A DNA stretch of 64,000 nt from Auanema rhodensis. Lineage: Eukaryota > Nematoda > Chromadorea > Rhabditida > Rhabditidae. The translations under genes were made by a program, and so were the position numbers. Under the pieces are notes generated by a model, which saw nothing but the letters and a program-made list of their open reading frames with translations, made no database searches and was not told the origin of the DNA. The DNA is taken from positions 1,798,001-1,862,000 of the forward strand of contig OZ059899.1 in the NCBI GenBank assembly GCA_964057225.1. The letters run 5' to 3'. Of the stretch, positions 11,929 to 25,273 are shown piece by piece (positions within the stretch are counted from its first letter, which is position 1; each line of letters begins with the position of its first letter).

Positions 11929-14739
11929 TCCAAAAACATTTTGACAAAAATTTTTTCGAAAAATTTCAAAATAATTTAGCAAAAAGTAGATGTTCATAGA
12001 TTCCTTTTTTCAAGGCAAAGACGATAGACAATGTTATTCAACGAAAAAATTAATTCTTCAGGGTGAAAATCGAGGATATAAGTGTGAACTTATATCAGTT
12101 GATATCTCGGTGCATTTTCAAGCTAGCGCAAATCTGATAACACAGATCGACGCAGCTTAAAAATCCGCATCGAATGCACTATACTAAATTGAGAAACGCT
12201 TGATACAAAAATTAGTTATGATCGTTTGAAAAATGATGCATTAGTGTATGTTGAGTTTCCATGTACACTCAACATTGCTTCCAAAAACATTTTGACAAAA
12301 ATTTTTTCGAAAAATTTCGAAATAATTTAGCAAAAAGTAGATGTTTTTAGATTTCATTTTTCAAGGCAAAGACGATGGACAATGTTATTCAACGAAAAAA
12401 TTAATTCTTCAGGGTGAAAATCGAGGATATAAGTGTGAACTTATATCAGTTGATATCTCGGTGCATTTTTAAGCTAGCGCAAATCTGATAACACAGATCG
12501 ACGCAGCTTAAAAATCCGCATCGAATGCACTATACTAAATTGAGAAACGCTTGATACGAAAATTAGTTATGATCGTTTGAAAAATGATGCATTAGTGTAT
12601 GTTGAGTTTCCATGTACACTCAACATTGCTTCCAAAAACATTTTGACAAAAATTTTTTCGAAAAATTTCAAAATAATTTAGCAAAAAGTAGATGTTTTTA
12701 GATTCCTTTTTTCAAGGCAAAGACGATGGACAATGTTATTCAACGAAAAAATTATTTCTTCAGGGTGAAAATCGAGGATATAAGTGTGAACTTATATCAG
12801 TTGATATCTCGGTGCATTTTTCAGCTAACGCAAATCTGATAACACAGATCGACGCAGCTTAAAAATCCGCATCGAATGCACTATACTACATTGAGAAACG
12901 CTTGATACAAAAATTAGTTATGATCGTTTGAAAAATGATGCATTAGTGTATGTTGAGTTTCCATGTACACTCAACATTGCTTCCAAAAACATTTTGACAA
13001 AAATTTTTTCGAAAAATTTCAAAATAATTTAGCAAAAAGTAGATGTTTTTAGATTCCTTTTTTCAAGGCAAAGACGATGGACAATGTTATTCAACGAAAA
13101 AAATTATTTCTTCAGGGTGAAAATCGAGGATATAAGTGTGAACTTATATCAGTTGATATCTCGGTGCATTTTTAAGCTAGCGCAAATCTGATAACACAGA
13201 TCGACGCAGCTTGAAAATCCGCATCGAATGCACTATACTACATTGAGAAACGCTTGATACAAAAATTAGTTATGATCGTTTGAAAAATGATGCATTAGTG
13301 TATGTTGAGTTTCCATGTACACTCAACATTGCTTCCAAAAACATTTTGACAAAAATTTTTTCGAAAAATTTCAAAATAATTTAGCAAAAAGTAGATGTTT
13401 TTAAATTCCTTTTTTTAAGGCAAAGACGATGGACAATGTTATTCAACGAAAAAATTATTTCTTCAGGGTGAAAATCGAGGATATAAGTGTGAACTTATAT
13501 CAGTTGATATCTCGGTGCATTTTTAAGCTAGCGCAAATCTGATAACACAGATCGACGCAGCTTAAAAATCCGCATCGAATGCACTATACTACATTGAGAA
13601 ACGCTTGATACAAAAATTAGTCATGATCGTTTGAAAAATGATGCATTAGTGTATGTTGAGTTTCCATGTACACTCAATATTGCTTCCAAAAACATTTTGA
13701 CAAAATTTTTTTCAAAAAATTTCAAAATAATTTAGCAAAAAGTAGATGTTTTTAGATTCCTTTTTTCAAGGCAAAGACGATGGACAATGTTATTCAACGA
13801 AAAAAATTATTTCTTCAGGGTGAAAATCGAGGATATAAGTGTGAACTTATATCAGTTGATATCTCGGTGCATTTTTAAGCTAGCGCAAATCTGATAACAC
13901 AGATCGACGCAGCTTGAAAATCCGCATCGAATGCACTATACTACATTGAGAAACGCTTGATACAAAAATTAGTTATGATCGTTTGAAAAATGATGCATTA
14001 GTGTATGTTGAGTTTCCATGTACACTCAACATTGCTTCCAAAAACATTTTGACAAAAATTTTTTCGAAAAATTTCAAAATAATTTAGCAAAAAGTAGATG
14101 TTTTTAAATTCCTTTTTTTAAGGCAAAGACGATGGACAATGTTATTCAACGAAAAAATTATTTCTTCAGGGTGAAAATCGAGGATATAAGTGTGAACTTA
14201 TATCAGTTGATATCTCGGTGCATTTTTAAGCTAGCGCAAATCTGATAACACAGATCGACGCAGCTTAAAAATCCGCATCGAATGCACTATACTACATTGA
14301 GAAACGCTTGATACAAAAATTAGTCATGATCGTTTGAAAAATGATGCATTAGTGTATGTTGAGTTTCCATGTACACTCAATATTGCTTCCAAAAACATTT
14401 TGACAAAATTTTTTTCAAAAAATTTCAAAATAATTTAGCAAAAAGTAGATGTTTTTAGATTCCTTTTTTCAAGGCAAAGACGATGGACAATGTTATTCAA
14501 CGAAAAAAATTATTTCTTCAGGGTGAAAATCGAGGATATAAGTGTGAACTTATATCAGTTGATATCTCGGTGCATTTTTAAGCTAGCGCAAATCTGATAA
14601 CACAGATCGACGCAGCTTAAAAATCCGCATCGAATGCACTATACTACATTGTGAAACGCTTAATACAAAAATTAGTTATGATCGTTTGAAAAATGATGCA
14701 TTAGTGTATGTTGAGTTTCCATGTACACTCAACATTGCT
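9473..14739 (+). repeat. Fifteen-monomer unit, copy 1 (5267 bp)
   Basis: The copy runs from a GTTCATAG monomer at 9473 to a 352 bp monomer ending ATTGTGAAACGCTTAATAC before 14740. Shared markers with copy 2 include ATTGAAAAACG at 10084, GATTTCATTTTT near 12352, GATACGAAAATT at 12553, and the alternation of AAATTCC monomers (13334, 14037) with 352 bp monomers (12982, 13685, 14388). All sit 5267 bp before their counterparts up to the first length difference. Confidence 0.85.
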
Positions 14740-17700
14740 TCCAAAAACATTTTGACAAAAATTTTTTCGAAAAATTTCAAAATAATTTAGCAAAAAGTAG
14801 ATGTTCATAGATTCCTTTTTTCAAGGCAAAGACGATAGACAATGTTATTCAACGAAAAAATTAATTCTTCAGGGTGAAAATCGAGGATATAAGTGTGAAC
14901 TTATATCAGTTGATATCTCGGTGCATTTTTAAGCTAGCGCAAATCTGATAACACAGATCGACGCAGCTTAAAAATCCGCATCGAATGCACTATACTAAAT
15001 TGAGAAACGCTTGATACAAAAATTAGTTATGATCGTTTGAAAAATGATGCATTAGTGTATGTTGAGTTTCCATGTACACTCAACATTGCTTCCAAAAACA
15101 TTTTGACAAAAATTTTTTCGAAAAATTTCAAAATAATTTAGCAAAAAGTAGATGTTTTTAGATTCCTTTTTTCAAGGCAAAGACGATGGACAATGTTATT
15201 CAACGAAAAAATTATTTCTTCAGGGTGAAAATCGAGGATATAAGTGTGAACTTATATCAGTTGATATCTCGGTGCATTTTTAAGCTAGCGCAAATCTGAT
15301 AACACAGATCGACGCAGCTTAAAAATCCGCATCGAATGCACTATACTACATTGAAAAACGCTTGATACAAAAATTAGTTATGATCGTTTGAAAAATGATG
15401 CATTAGTGTATGTTGAGTTTCCATGTACACTCAACATTGCTTCCAAAAACATTTTGACAAAAATTTTTTCGAAAAATTTCAAAATAATTTAGCAAAAAGT
15501 AGATGTTCATAGATTCCTTTTTTCAAGGCAAAGACGATAGACAATGTTATTCAACGAAAAAATTAATTCTTCAGGGTGAAAATCGAGGATATAAGTGTGA
15601 ACTTATATCAGTTGATATCTCGGTGCATTTTTAAGCTAGCGCAAATCTGATAACACAGATCGACGCAGCTTAAAAATCCGCATCGAATGCACTATACTAA
15701 ATTGAGAAACGCTTGATACAAAAATTAGTTATGATCGTTTGAAAAATGATGCATTAGTGTATGTTGAGTTTCCATGTACACTCAACATTGCTTCCAAAAA
15801 CATTTTGACAAAAATTTTTTCGAAAAATTTCAAAATAATTTAGCAAAAAGTAGATGTTTTAGATTCCATTTTTCAAAGCAAAGACGATGGACAATGTTAT
15901 TCAACGAAAAAATTAATTCTTCAGGGTGAAAATCGAGGATATAAGTGTGAACTTATATCAGTTGATATCTCGGTGCATTTTTAAGCTAGCGCAAATCTGA
16001 TAACACAGATCGACGCAGCTTAAAAATCCGCATCGAATGCACTATACTACATTGAGAAACGCTTGATACAAAAATTAGTTATGATCGTTTGAAAAATGAT
16101 GCATTAGTGTATGTTGAGTTTCCATGTACACTCAACATTGCTTCCAAAAACATTTTGACAAAAATTTTTTCGAAAAATTTCAAAATAATTTAGCAAAAAG
16201 TAGATGTTCATAGATTCCTTTTTTCAAGGCAAAGACGATAGACAATGTTATTCAACGAAAAAATTAATTCTTCAGGGTGAAAATCGAGGATATAAGTGTG
16301 AACTTATATCAGTTGATATCTCGGTGCATTTTTAAGCTAGCGCAAATCTGATAACACAGATCGACGCAGCTTAAAAATCCGCATCGAATGCACTATACTA
16401 AATTGAGAAACGCTTGATACAAAAATTAGTTATGATCGTTTGAAAAATGATGCATTAGTGTATGTTGAGTTTCCATGTACACTCAACATTGCTTCCAAAA
16501 ACATTTTGACAAAAATTTTTTCGAAAAATTTCAAAATAATTTAGCAAAAAGTAGATGTTTTTAGATTCCTTTTTTCAAGGCAAAGACGATGGACAATGTT
16601 ATTCAACGAAAAAATTATTTCTTCAGGGTGAAAATCGAGGATATAAGTGTGAACTTATATCAGTTGATATCTCGGTGCATTTTTAAGCTAGCGCAAATCT
16701 GATAACACAGATCGACGCAGCTTAAAAATCCGCATCGAATGCACTATACTACATTGAGAAACGCTTGATACAAAAATTAGTTATGATCGTTTGAAAAATG
16801 ATGCATTAGTGTATGTTGAGTTTCCATGTACACTCAACATTGCTTCCAAAAACATTTTGACAAAAATTTTTTCGAAAAATTTCAAAATAATTTAGCAAAA
16901 AGTAGATGTTCATAGATTCCTTTTTTCAAGGCAAAGACGATAGACAATGTTATTCAACGAAAAAATTAATTCTTCAGGGTGAAAATCGAGGATATAAGTG
17001 TGAACTTATATCAGTTGATATCTCGGTGCATTTTTAAGCTAGCGCAAATCTGATAACACAGATCGACGCAGCTTAAAAATCCGCATCGAATGCACTATAC
17101 TAAATTGAGAAACGCTTGATACAAAAATTAGTTATGATCGTTTGAAAAATGATGCATTAGTGTATGTTGAGTTTCCATGTACACTCAACATTGCTTCCAA
17201 AAACATTTTGACAAAAATTTTTTCGAAAAATTTCAAAATAATTTAGCAAAAAGTAGATGTTCATAGATTCCTTTTTTCAAGGCAAAGACGATAGACAATG
17301 TTATTCAACGAAAAAATTAATTCTTCAGGGTGAAAATCGAGGATATAAGTGTGAACTTATATCAGTTGATATCTCGGTGCATTTTCAAGCTAGCGCAAAT
17401 CTGATAACACAGATCGACGCAGCTTAAAAATCCGCATCGAATGCACTATACTAAATTGAGAAACGCTTGATACAAAAATTAGTTATGATCGTTTGAAAAA
17501 TGATGCATTAGTGTATGTTGAGTTTCCATGTACACTCAACATTGCTTCCAAAAACATTTTGACAAAAATTTTTTCGAAAAATTTCGAAATAATTTAGCAA
17601 AAAGTAGATGTTTTTAGATTTCATTTTTCAAGGCAAAGACGATGGACAATGTTATTCAACGAAAAAATTAATTCTTCAGGGTGAAAATCGAGGATATAAG

Positions 17701-20004
17701 TGTGAACTTATATCAGTTGATATCTCGGTGCATTTTTAAGCTAGCGCAAATCTGATAACACAGATCGACGCAGCTTAAAAATCCGCATCGAATGCACTAT
17801 ACTAAATTGAGAAACGCTTGATACGAAAATTAGTTATGATCGTTTGAAAAATGATGCATTAGTGTATGTTGAGTTTCCATGTACACTCAACATTGCTTCC
17901 AAAAACATTTTGACAAAAATTTTTTCGAAAAATTTCAAAATAATTTAGCAAAAAGTAGATGTTTTTAGATTCCTTTTTTCAAGGCAAAGACGATGGACAA
18001 TGTTATTCAACGAAAAAATTATTTCTTCAGGGTGAAAATCGAGGATATAAGTGTGAACTTATATCAGTTGATATCTCGGTGCATTTTTCAGCTAACGCAA
18101 ATCTGATAACACAGATCGACGCAGCTTAAAAATCCGCATCGAATGCACTATACTACATTGAGAAGCGCTTGATACAAAAATTAGTTATGATCGTTTGAAA
18201 AATGATGCATTAGTGTATGTTGAGTTTCCATGTACACTCAACATTGCTTCCAAAAACATTTTGACAAAAATTTTTTCGAAAAATTTCAAAATAATTTAGC
18301 AAAAAGTAGATGTTTTTAGATTCCATTTTTCAAGGCAAAGACGATGGACAATGTTATTCAACGAAAAAATTAATTCTTCAGGGTGAAAATCGAGGATATA
18401 AGTGTGAACTTATATCAGTTGATATCTCGGTGCATTTTTAAGCTAGCGCAAATCTGATAACACAGATCGACGCAGCTTGAAAATCCGCATCGAATGCACT
18501 ATACTACATTGAGAAACGCTTGATACAAAAATTAGTTATGATCGTTTGAAAAATGATGCATTAGTGTATGTTGAGTTTCCATGTACACTCAACATTGCTT
18601 CCAAAAACATTTTGACAAAAGTTTTTCGAAAAATTTCAAAATAATTTAGCAAAAAGTAGATGTTTTTAAATTCCTTTTTTTAAGGCAAAGACGATGGACA
18701 ATGTTATTCAACGAAAAAATTATTTCTTCAGGGTGAAAATCGAGGATATAAGTGTGAACTTATATCAGTTGATATCTCGGTGCATTTTTAAGCTAGCGCA
18801 AATCTGATAACACAGATCGACGCAGCTTAAAAATCCGCATCGAATGCACTATACTACATTGAGAAACGCTTGATACAAAAATTAGTCATGATCGTTTGAA
18901 AAATGATGCATTAGTGTATGTTGAGTTTCCATGTACACTCAATATTGCTTCCAAAAACATTTTGACAAAATTTTTTTCAAAAAATTTCAAAATAATTTAG
19001 CAAAAAGTAGATGTTTTTAGATTCCTTTTTTCAAGGCAAAGACGATGGACAATGTTATTCAACGAAAAAAATTATTTCTTCAGGGTGAAAATCGAGGATA
19101 TAAGTGTGAACTTATATCAGTTGATATCTCGGTGCATTTTTAAGCTAGCGCAAATCTGATAACACAGATCGACGCAGCTTGAAAATCCGCATCGAATGCA
19201 CTATACTACATTGAGAAACGCTTGATACAAAAATTAGTTATGATCGTTTGAAAAATGATGCATTAGTGTATGTTGAGTTTCCATGTACACTCAACATTGC
19301 TTCCAAAAACATTTTGACAAAAATTTTTTCGAAAAATTTCAAAATAATTTAGCAAAAAGTAGATGTTTTTAAATTCCTTTTTTTAAGGCAAAGACGATGG
19401 ACAATGTTATTCAACGAAAAAATTATTTCTTCAGGGTGAAAATCGAGGATATAAGTGTGAACTTATATCAGTTGATATCTCGGTGCATTTTTAAGCTAGC
19501 GCAAATCTGATAACACAGATCGACGCAGCTTAAAAATCCGCATCGAATGCACTATACTACATTGAGAAACGCTTGATACAAAAATTAGTCATGATCGTTT
19601 GAAAAATGATGCATTAGTGTATGTTGAGTTTCCATGTACACTCAATATTGCTTCCAAAAACATTTTGACAAAATTTTTTTCAAAAAATTTCAAAATAATT
19701 TAGCAAAAAGTAGATGTTTTTAGATTCCTTTTTTCAAGGCAAAGACGATGGACAATGTTATTCAACGAAAAAAATTATTTCTTCAGGGTGAAAATCGAGG
19801 ATATAAGTGTGAACTTATATCAGTTGATATCTCGGTGCATTTTTAAGCTAGCGCAAATCTGATAACACAGATCGACGCAGCTTAAAAATCCGCATCGAAT
19901 GCACTATACTACATTGTGAAACGCTTAATACAAAAATTAGTTATGATCGTTTGAAAAATGATGCATTAGTGTATGTTGAGTTTCCATGTACACTCAACAT
20001 TGCT
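14740..20004 (+). repeat. Fifteen-monomer unit, copy 2 (5265 bp)
   Basis: This directly adjoins copy 1. Markers recur in order: ATTGAAAAACG at 15351, GATTTCATTTTT near 17619, GATACGAAAATT at 17820, and a final monomer with ATTGTGAAACG at 19914. Differences are a replaced left half in the monomer at 18249 (CATTTTTCAAGG and TTAATTC instead of the 352 bp form), a one-base deletion in the T-tract near 18619, and GAGAAGCGC near 18165. These explain the 2 bp length difference. Confidence 0.85.
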
Positions 20005-20707
20005 TCCAAAAACATTTTGACAAAAATTTTTTCGAAAAATTTCAAAATAATTTAGCAAAAAGTAGATGTTTTTAGATTCCATTTTTCAAGGCAAAGACGA
20101 TGGACAATGTTATTCAACGAAAAAAATAATTCTTCAGGGTGAAAATCGAGGATATAAGTGTGAACTTATATCAGTTGATATCTCGGTGCATTTTTAAGCT
20201 AGCGCAAATCTGATAACACAGATCGACGCAGCTTAAAAATCCGCATCGAATGCACTATACTACATTGAGAAACGCTTGATACAAAAATTAGTCATGATCG
20301 TTTGAAAAATGATGCATTAGTGTATGTTGAGTTTCCATGTACACTCAATATTGCTTCCAAAAACATTTTGACAAAATTTTTTTCAAAAAATTTCAAAATA
20401 ATTTAGCAAAAAGTAGATGTTTTTAGATTCCTTTTTTCAAGGCAAAGACGATGGACAATGTTATTCAACGAAAAAAATTATTTCTTCAGGGTGAAAATCG
20501 AGGATATAAGTGTGAACTTATATCAGTTGATATCTCGGTGCATTTTTAAGCTAGCGCAAATCTGATAACACAGATCGACGCAGCTTGAAAATCCGCATCG
20601 AATGCACTATACTACATTGAGAAGCGCTTGATACAAAAATTAGTTATGATCGTTTGAAAAATGATGCATTAGTGTATGTTGAGTTTCCATGTACACTCAA
20701 CATTGCT
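18249..20707 (+). repeat. Seven-monomer unit, copy 1 (2459 bp)
   Basis: Monomer starts are 18249, 18600, 18950, 19302, 19653, 20005 and 20356. Order: CATTTTTCAAGG with CTTGAAAAT; AAATTCC; 352 bp; AAATTCC; 352 bp with ATTGTGAAACG; a copy with AAAAAAATAATTC; and 352 bp with CTTGAAAAT. The last monomer ends GAGAAGCGC, matching the monomer at 17898 that precedes the unit, which marks the crossover that created the duplication. The unit overlaps the end of the fifteen-monomer copy. Confidence 0.85.
20356..20707 (+). repeat. Hybrid monomer at the seven-monomer duplication junction
   Basis: The left part is the 352 bp type with CTTGAAAAT (G at 20587), as in the monomer at 22816. The right part has GAGAAGCGC (G at 20624), otherwise seen only in the monomer at 17898, which precedes the first seven-monomer unit. 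The breakpoint therefore lies between 20587 and 20624. Confidence 0.75.
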
Positions 20708-23167
20708 TCCAAAAACATTTTGACAAAAATTTTTTCGAAAAATTTCAAAATAATTTAGCAAAAAGTAGATGTTTTTAGATTCCATTTTTCAAGGCAAAGA
20801 CGATGGACAATGTTATTCAACGAAAAAATTAATTCTTCAGGGTGAAAATCGAGGATATAAGTGTGAACTTATATCAGTTGATATCTCGGTGCATTTTTAA
20901 GCTAGCGCAAATCTGATAACACAGATCGACGCAGCTTGAAAATCCGCATCGAATGCACTATACTACATTGAGAAACGCTTGATACAAAAATTAGTTATGA
21001 TCGTTTGAAAAATGATGCATTAGTGTATGTTGAGTTTCCATGTACACTCAACATTGCTTCCAAAAACATTTTGACAAAAATTTTTTCGAAAAATTTCAAA
21101 ATAATTTAGCAAAAAGTAGATGTTTTTAAATTCCTTTTTTTAAGGCAAAGACGATGGACAATGTTATTCAACGAAAAAATTATTTCTTCAGGGTGAAAAT
21201 CGAGGATATAAGTGTGAACTTATATCAGTTGATATCTCGGTGCATTTTTAAGCTAGCGCAAATCTGATAACACAGATCGACGCAGCTTAAAAATCCGCAT
21301 CGAATGCACTATACTACATTGAGAAACGCTTGATACAAAAATTAGTCATGATCGTTTGAAAAATGATGCATTAGTGTATGTTGAGTTTCCATGTACACTC
21401 AATATTGCTTCCAAAAACATTTTGACAAAATTTTTTTCAAAAAATTTCAAAATAATTTAGCAAAAAGTAGATGTTTTTAGATTCCTTTTTTCAAGGCAAA
21501 GACGATGGACAATGTTATTCAACGAAAAAAATTATTTCTTCAGGGTGAAAATCGAGGATATAAGTGTGAACTTATATCAGTTGATATCTCGGTGCATTTT
21601 TAAGCTAGCGCAAATCTGATAACACAGATCGACGCAGCTTGAAAATCCGCATCGAATGCACTATACTACATTGAGAAACGCTTGATACAAAAATTAGTTA
21701 TGATCGTTTGAAAAATGATGCATTAGTGTATGTTGAGTTTCCATGTACACTCAACATTGCTTCCAAAAACATTTTGACAAAAATTTTTTCGAAAAATTTC
21801 AAAATAATTTAGCAAAAAGTAGATGTTTTTAAATTCCTTTTTTTAAGGCAAAGACGATGGACAATGTTATTCAACGAAAAAATTATTTCTTCAGGGTGAA
21901 AATCGAGGATATAAGTGTGAACTTATATCAGTTGATATCTCGGTGCATTTTTAAGCTAGCGCAAATCTGATAACACAGATCGACGCAGCTTAAAAATCCG
22001 CATCGAATGCACTATACTACATTGAGAAACGCTTGATACAAAAATTAGTCATGATCGTTTGAAAAATGATGCATTAGTGTATGTTGAGTTTCCATGTACA
22101 CTCAATATTGCTTCCAAAAACATTTTGACAAAATTTTTTTCAAAAAATTTCAAAATAATTTAGCAAAAAGTAGATGTTTTTAGATTCCTTTTTTCAAGGC
22201 AAAGACGATGGACAATGTTATTCAACGAAAAAAATTATTTCTTCAGGGTGAAAATCGAGGATATAAGTGTGAACTTATATCAGTTGATATCTCGGTGCAT
22301 TTTTAAGCTAGCGCAAATCTGATAACACAGATCGACGCAGCTTAAAAATCCGCATCGAATGCACTATACTACATTGTGAAACGCTTAATACAAAAATTAG
22401 TTATGATCGTTTGAAAAATGATGCATTAGTGTATGTTGAGTTTCCATGTACACTCAACATTGCTTCCAAAAACATTTTGACAAAAATTTTTTCGAAAAAT
22501 TTCAAAATAATTTAGCAAAAAGTAGATGTTTTTAGATTCCATTTTTCAAGGCAAAGACGATGGACAATGTTATTCAACGAAAAAAATAATTCTTCAGGGT
22601 GAAAATCGAGGATATAAGTGTGAACTTATATCAGTTGATATCTCGGTGCATTTTTAAGCTAGCGCAAATCTGATAACACAGATCGACGCAGCTTAAAAAT
22701 CCGCATCGAATGCACTATACTACATTGAGAAACGCTTGATACAAAAATTAGTCATGATCGTTTGAAAAATGATGCATTAGTGTATGTTGAGTTTCCATGT
22801 ACACTCAATATTGCTTCCAAAAACATTTTGACAAAATTTTTTTCAAAAAATTTCAAAATAATTTAGCAAAAAGTAGATGTTTTTAGATTCCTTTTTTCAA
22901 GGCAAAGACGATGGACAATGTTATTCAACGAAAAAAATTATTTCTTCAGGGTGAAAATCGAGGATATAAGTGTGAACTTATATCAGTTGATATCTCGGTG
23001 CATTTTTAAGCTAGCGCAAATCTGATAACACAGATCGACGCAGCTTGAAAATCCGCATCGAATGCACTATACTACATTGAGAAACGCTTGATACAAAAAT
23101 TAGTTATGATCGTTTGAAAAATGATGCATTAGTGTATGTTGAGTTTCCATGTACACTCAACATTGCT
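20708..23167 (+). repeat. Seven-monomer unit, copy 2 (2460 bp)
   Basis: Starts are 20708, 21059, 21410, 21762, 22113, 22465 and 22816, repeating the preceding seven types. It is one base longer because the T-tract deletion at 18619 is absent here. Its last monomer ends with the ordinary GAGAAACGC. A partial third copy follows: AAATTCC monomer at 23168 and 352 bp ATTGTGAAACG monomer at 23519. Confidence 0.85.
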
Positions 23168-25273
23168 TCCAAAAACATTTTGACAAAAATTTTTTCGAAA
23201 AATTTCAAAATAATTTAGCAAAAAGTAGATGTTTTTAAATTCCTTTTTTTAAGGCAAAGACGATGGACAATGTTATTCAACGAAAAAATTATTTCTTCAG
23301 GGTGAAAATCGAGGATATAAGTGTGAACTTATATCAGTTGATATCTCGGTGCATTTTTAAGCTAGCGCAAATCTGATAACACAGATCGACGCAGCTTAAA
23401 AATCCGCATCGAATGCACTATACTACATTGAGAAACGCTTGATACAAAAATTAGTCATGATCGTTTGAAAAATGATGCATTAGTGTATGTTGAGTTTCCA
23501 TGTACACTCAATATTGCTTCCAAAAACATTTTGACAAAATTTTTTTCAAAAAATTTCAAAATAATTTAGCAAAAAGTAGATGTTTTTAGATTCCTTTTTT
23601 CAAGGCAAAGACGATGGACAATGTTATTCAACGAAAAAAATTATTTCTTCAGGGTGAAAATCGAGGATATAAGTGTGAACTTATATCAGTTGATATCTCG
23701 GTGCATTTTTAAGCTAGCGCAAATCTGATAACACAGATCGACGCAGCTTAAAAATCCGCATCGAATGCACTATACTACATTGTGAAACGCTTAATACAAA
23801 AATTAGTTATGATCGTTTGAAAAATGATGCATTAGTGTATGTTGAGTTTCCATGTACACTCAACATTGCTTCCAAAAACATTTTGACAAAAATTTTTTCG
23901 AAAAATTTCAAAATAATTTAGCAAAAAGTAGATGTTTTTAGATTCCATTTTTCAAGGCAAAGACGATAGACAATGTTATTCAACGAAAAAATTAATTCTT
24001 CAGGGTGAAAATCGAGGATATAAGTGTGAACTTATATAAGTTGATATCTCGGTGCATTTTTAAGCTAGCGCAAATCTGATAACACAGATCGACGCAGCTT
24101 AAAAATCCGCATCGAATGCACTATACTACATTGAGAAACGCTTGATACAAAAATTAGTTATGATCGTTTGAAAAATGATGCATTAGTGTATGTTGAGTTT
24201 CCATGTACACTCAACATTGCTTCCAAAAACATTTTGACAAAAATTTTTTCGAAAAATTTCAAAATAATTTAGCAAAAAGTAGATGTTCATAGATTCCTTT
24301 TTTCAAGGCAAAGACGATAGACAATGTTATTCAACGAAAAAATTAATTCTTCAGGGTGAAAATCGAGGATATAAGTGTGAACTTATATCAGTTGATATCT
24401 CGGTGCATTTTCAAGCTAGCGCAAATCTGATAACACAGATCGACGCAGCTTAAAAATCCGCATCGAATGCACTATACTAAATTGAGAAACGCTTGATACA
24501 AAAATTAGTTATGATCGTTTGAAAAATGATGCATTAGTGTATGTTGAGTTTCCATGTACACTCAACATTGCTTCCAAAAACATTTTGACAAAAATTTTTT
24601 CGAAAAATTGCAAAATAATTTAGCAAAAAGTAGATGTTTTAGATTCCATTTTTCAAAGCAAAGACGATGGACAATGTTATTCAACGAAAAAATTAATTCT
24701 TCAGGGTGAAAATCGACGATATAAGTGTGAATTTATATCAGTTGATATCTCGGTGCATTTTTAAGCTAGCGCAAATCTGATAACACAGATCGACGCAGCT
24801 TAAAAATCCGCATCGAATGCACTATACTACATTGAGAAACGCTTGATACAAAAATTAGTTATGATCGTTTGAAAAATGATGCATTAGTGTATGTTGAGTT
24901 TCCATGTACACTCAACATTGCTTCCAAAAACATTTTGACAAAAATTTTTTCGAAAAATTTCAAAATAATTTAGCAAAAAGTAGATGTTCATAGATTCCTT
25001 TTTTCAAGGCAAAGACGATAGACAATGTTATTCAACGAAAAAATTAATTCTTCAGGGTGAAAATCGAGGATATAAGTGTGAACTTATATCAGTTGATATC
25101 TCGGTGCATTTTTAAGCTAGCGCAAATCTGATAACACAGATCGACGCAGCTTAAAAATCCGCATCGAATGCACTATACTAAATTGAGAAACGCTTGATAC
25201 AAAAATTAGTTATGATCGTTTGAAAAATGATGCATTAGTGTATGTTGAGTTTCCATGTACACTCAACATTGCT
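23168..25273 (+). repeat. Junction zone between seven- and nine-monomer units
   Basis: Monomers start at 23168, 23519, 23871, 24222, 24573 and 24923. The first two continue the seven-monomer pattern. The third carries CTTATATAAG, breaking dyad 1, and is the type that closes each nine-monomer unit further on. The next two (24222-24922) match the pair at 3160-3860, including the otherwise unique CGACGATAT with GAATTTATATC combination. The last is an ordinary GTTCATAG monomer ending TAAATTGAG. Confidence 0.75.
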
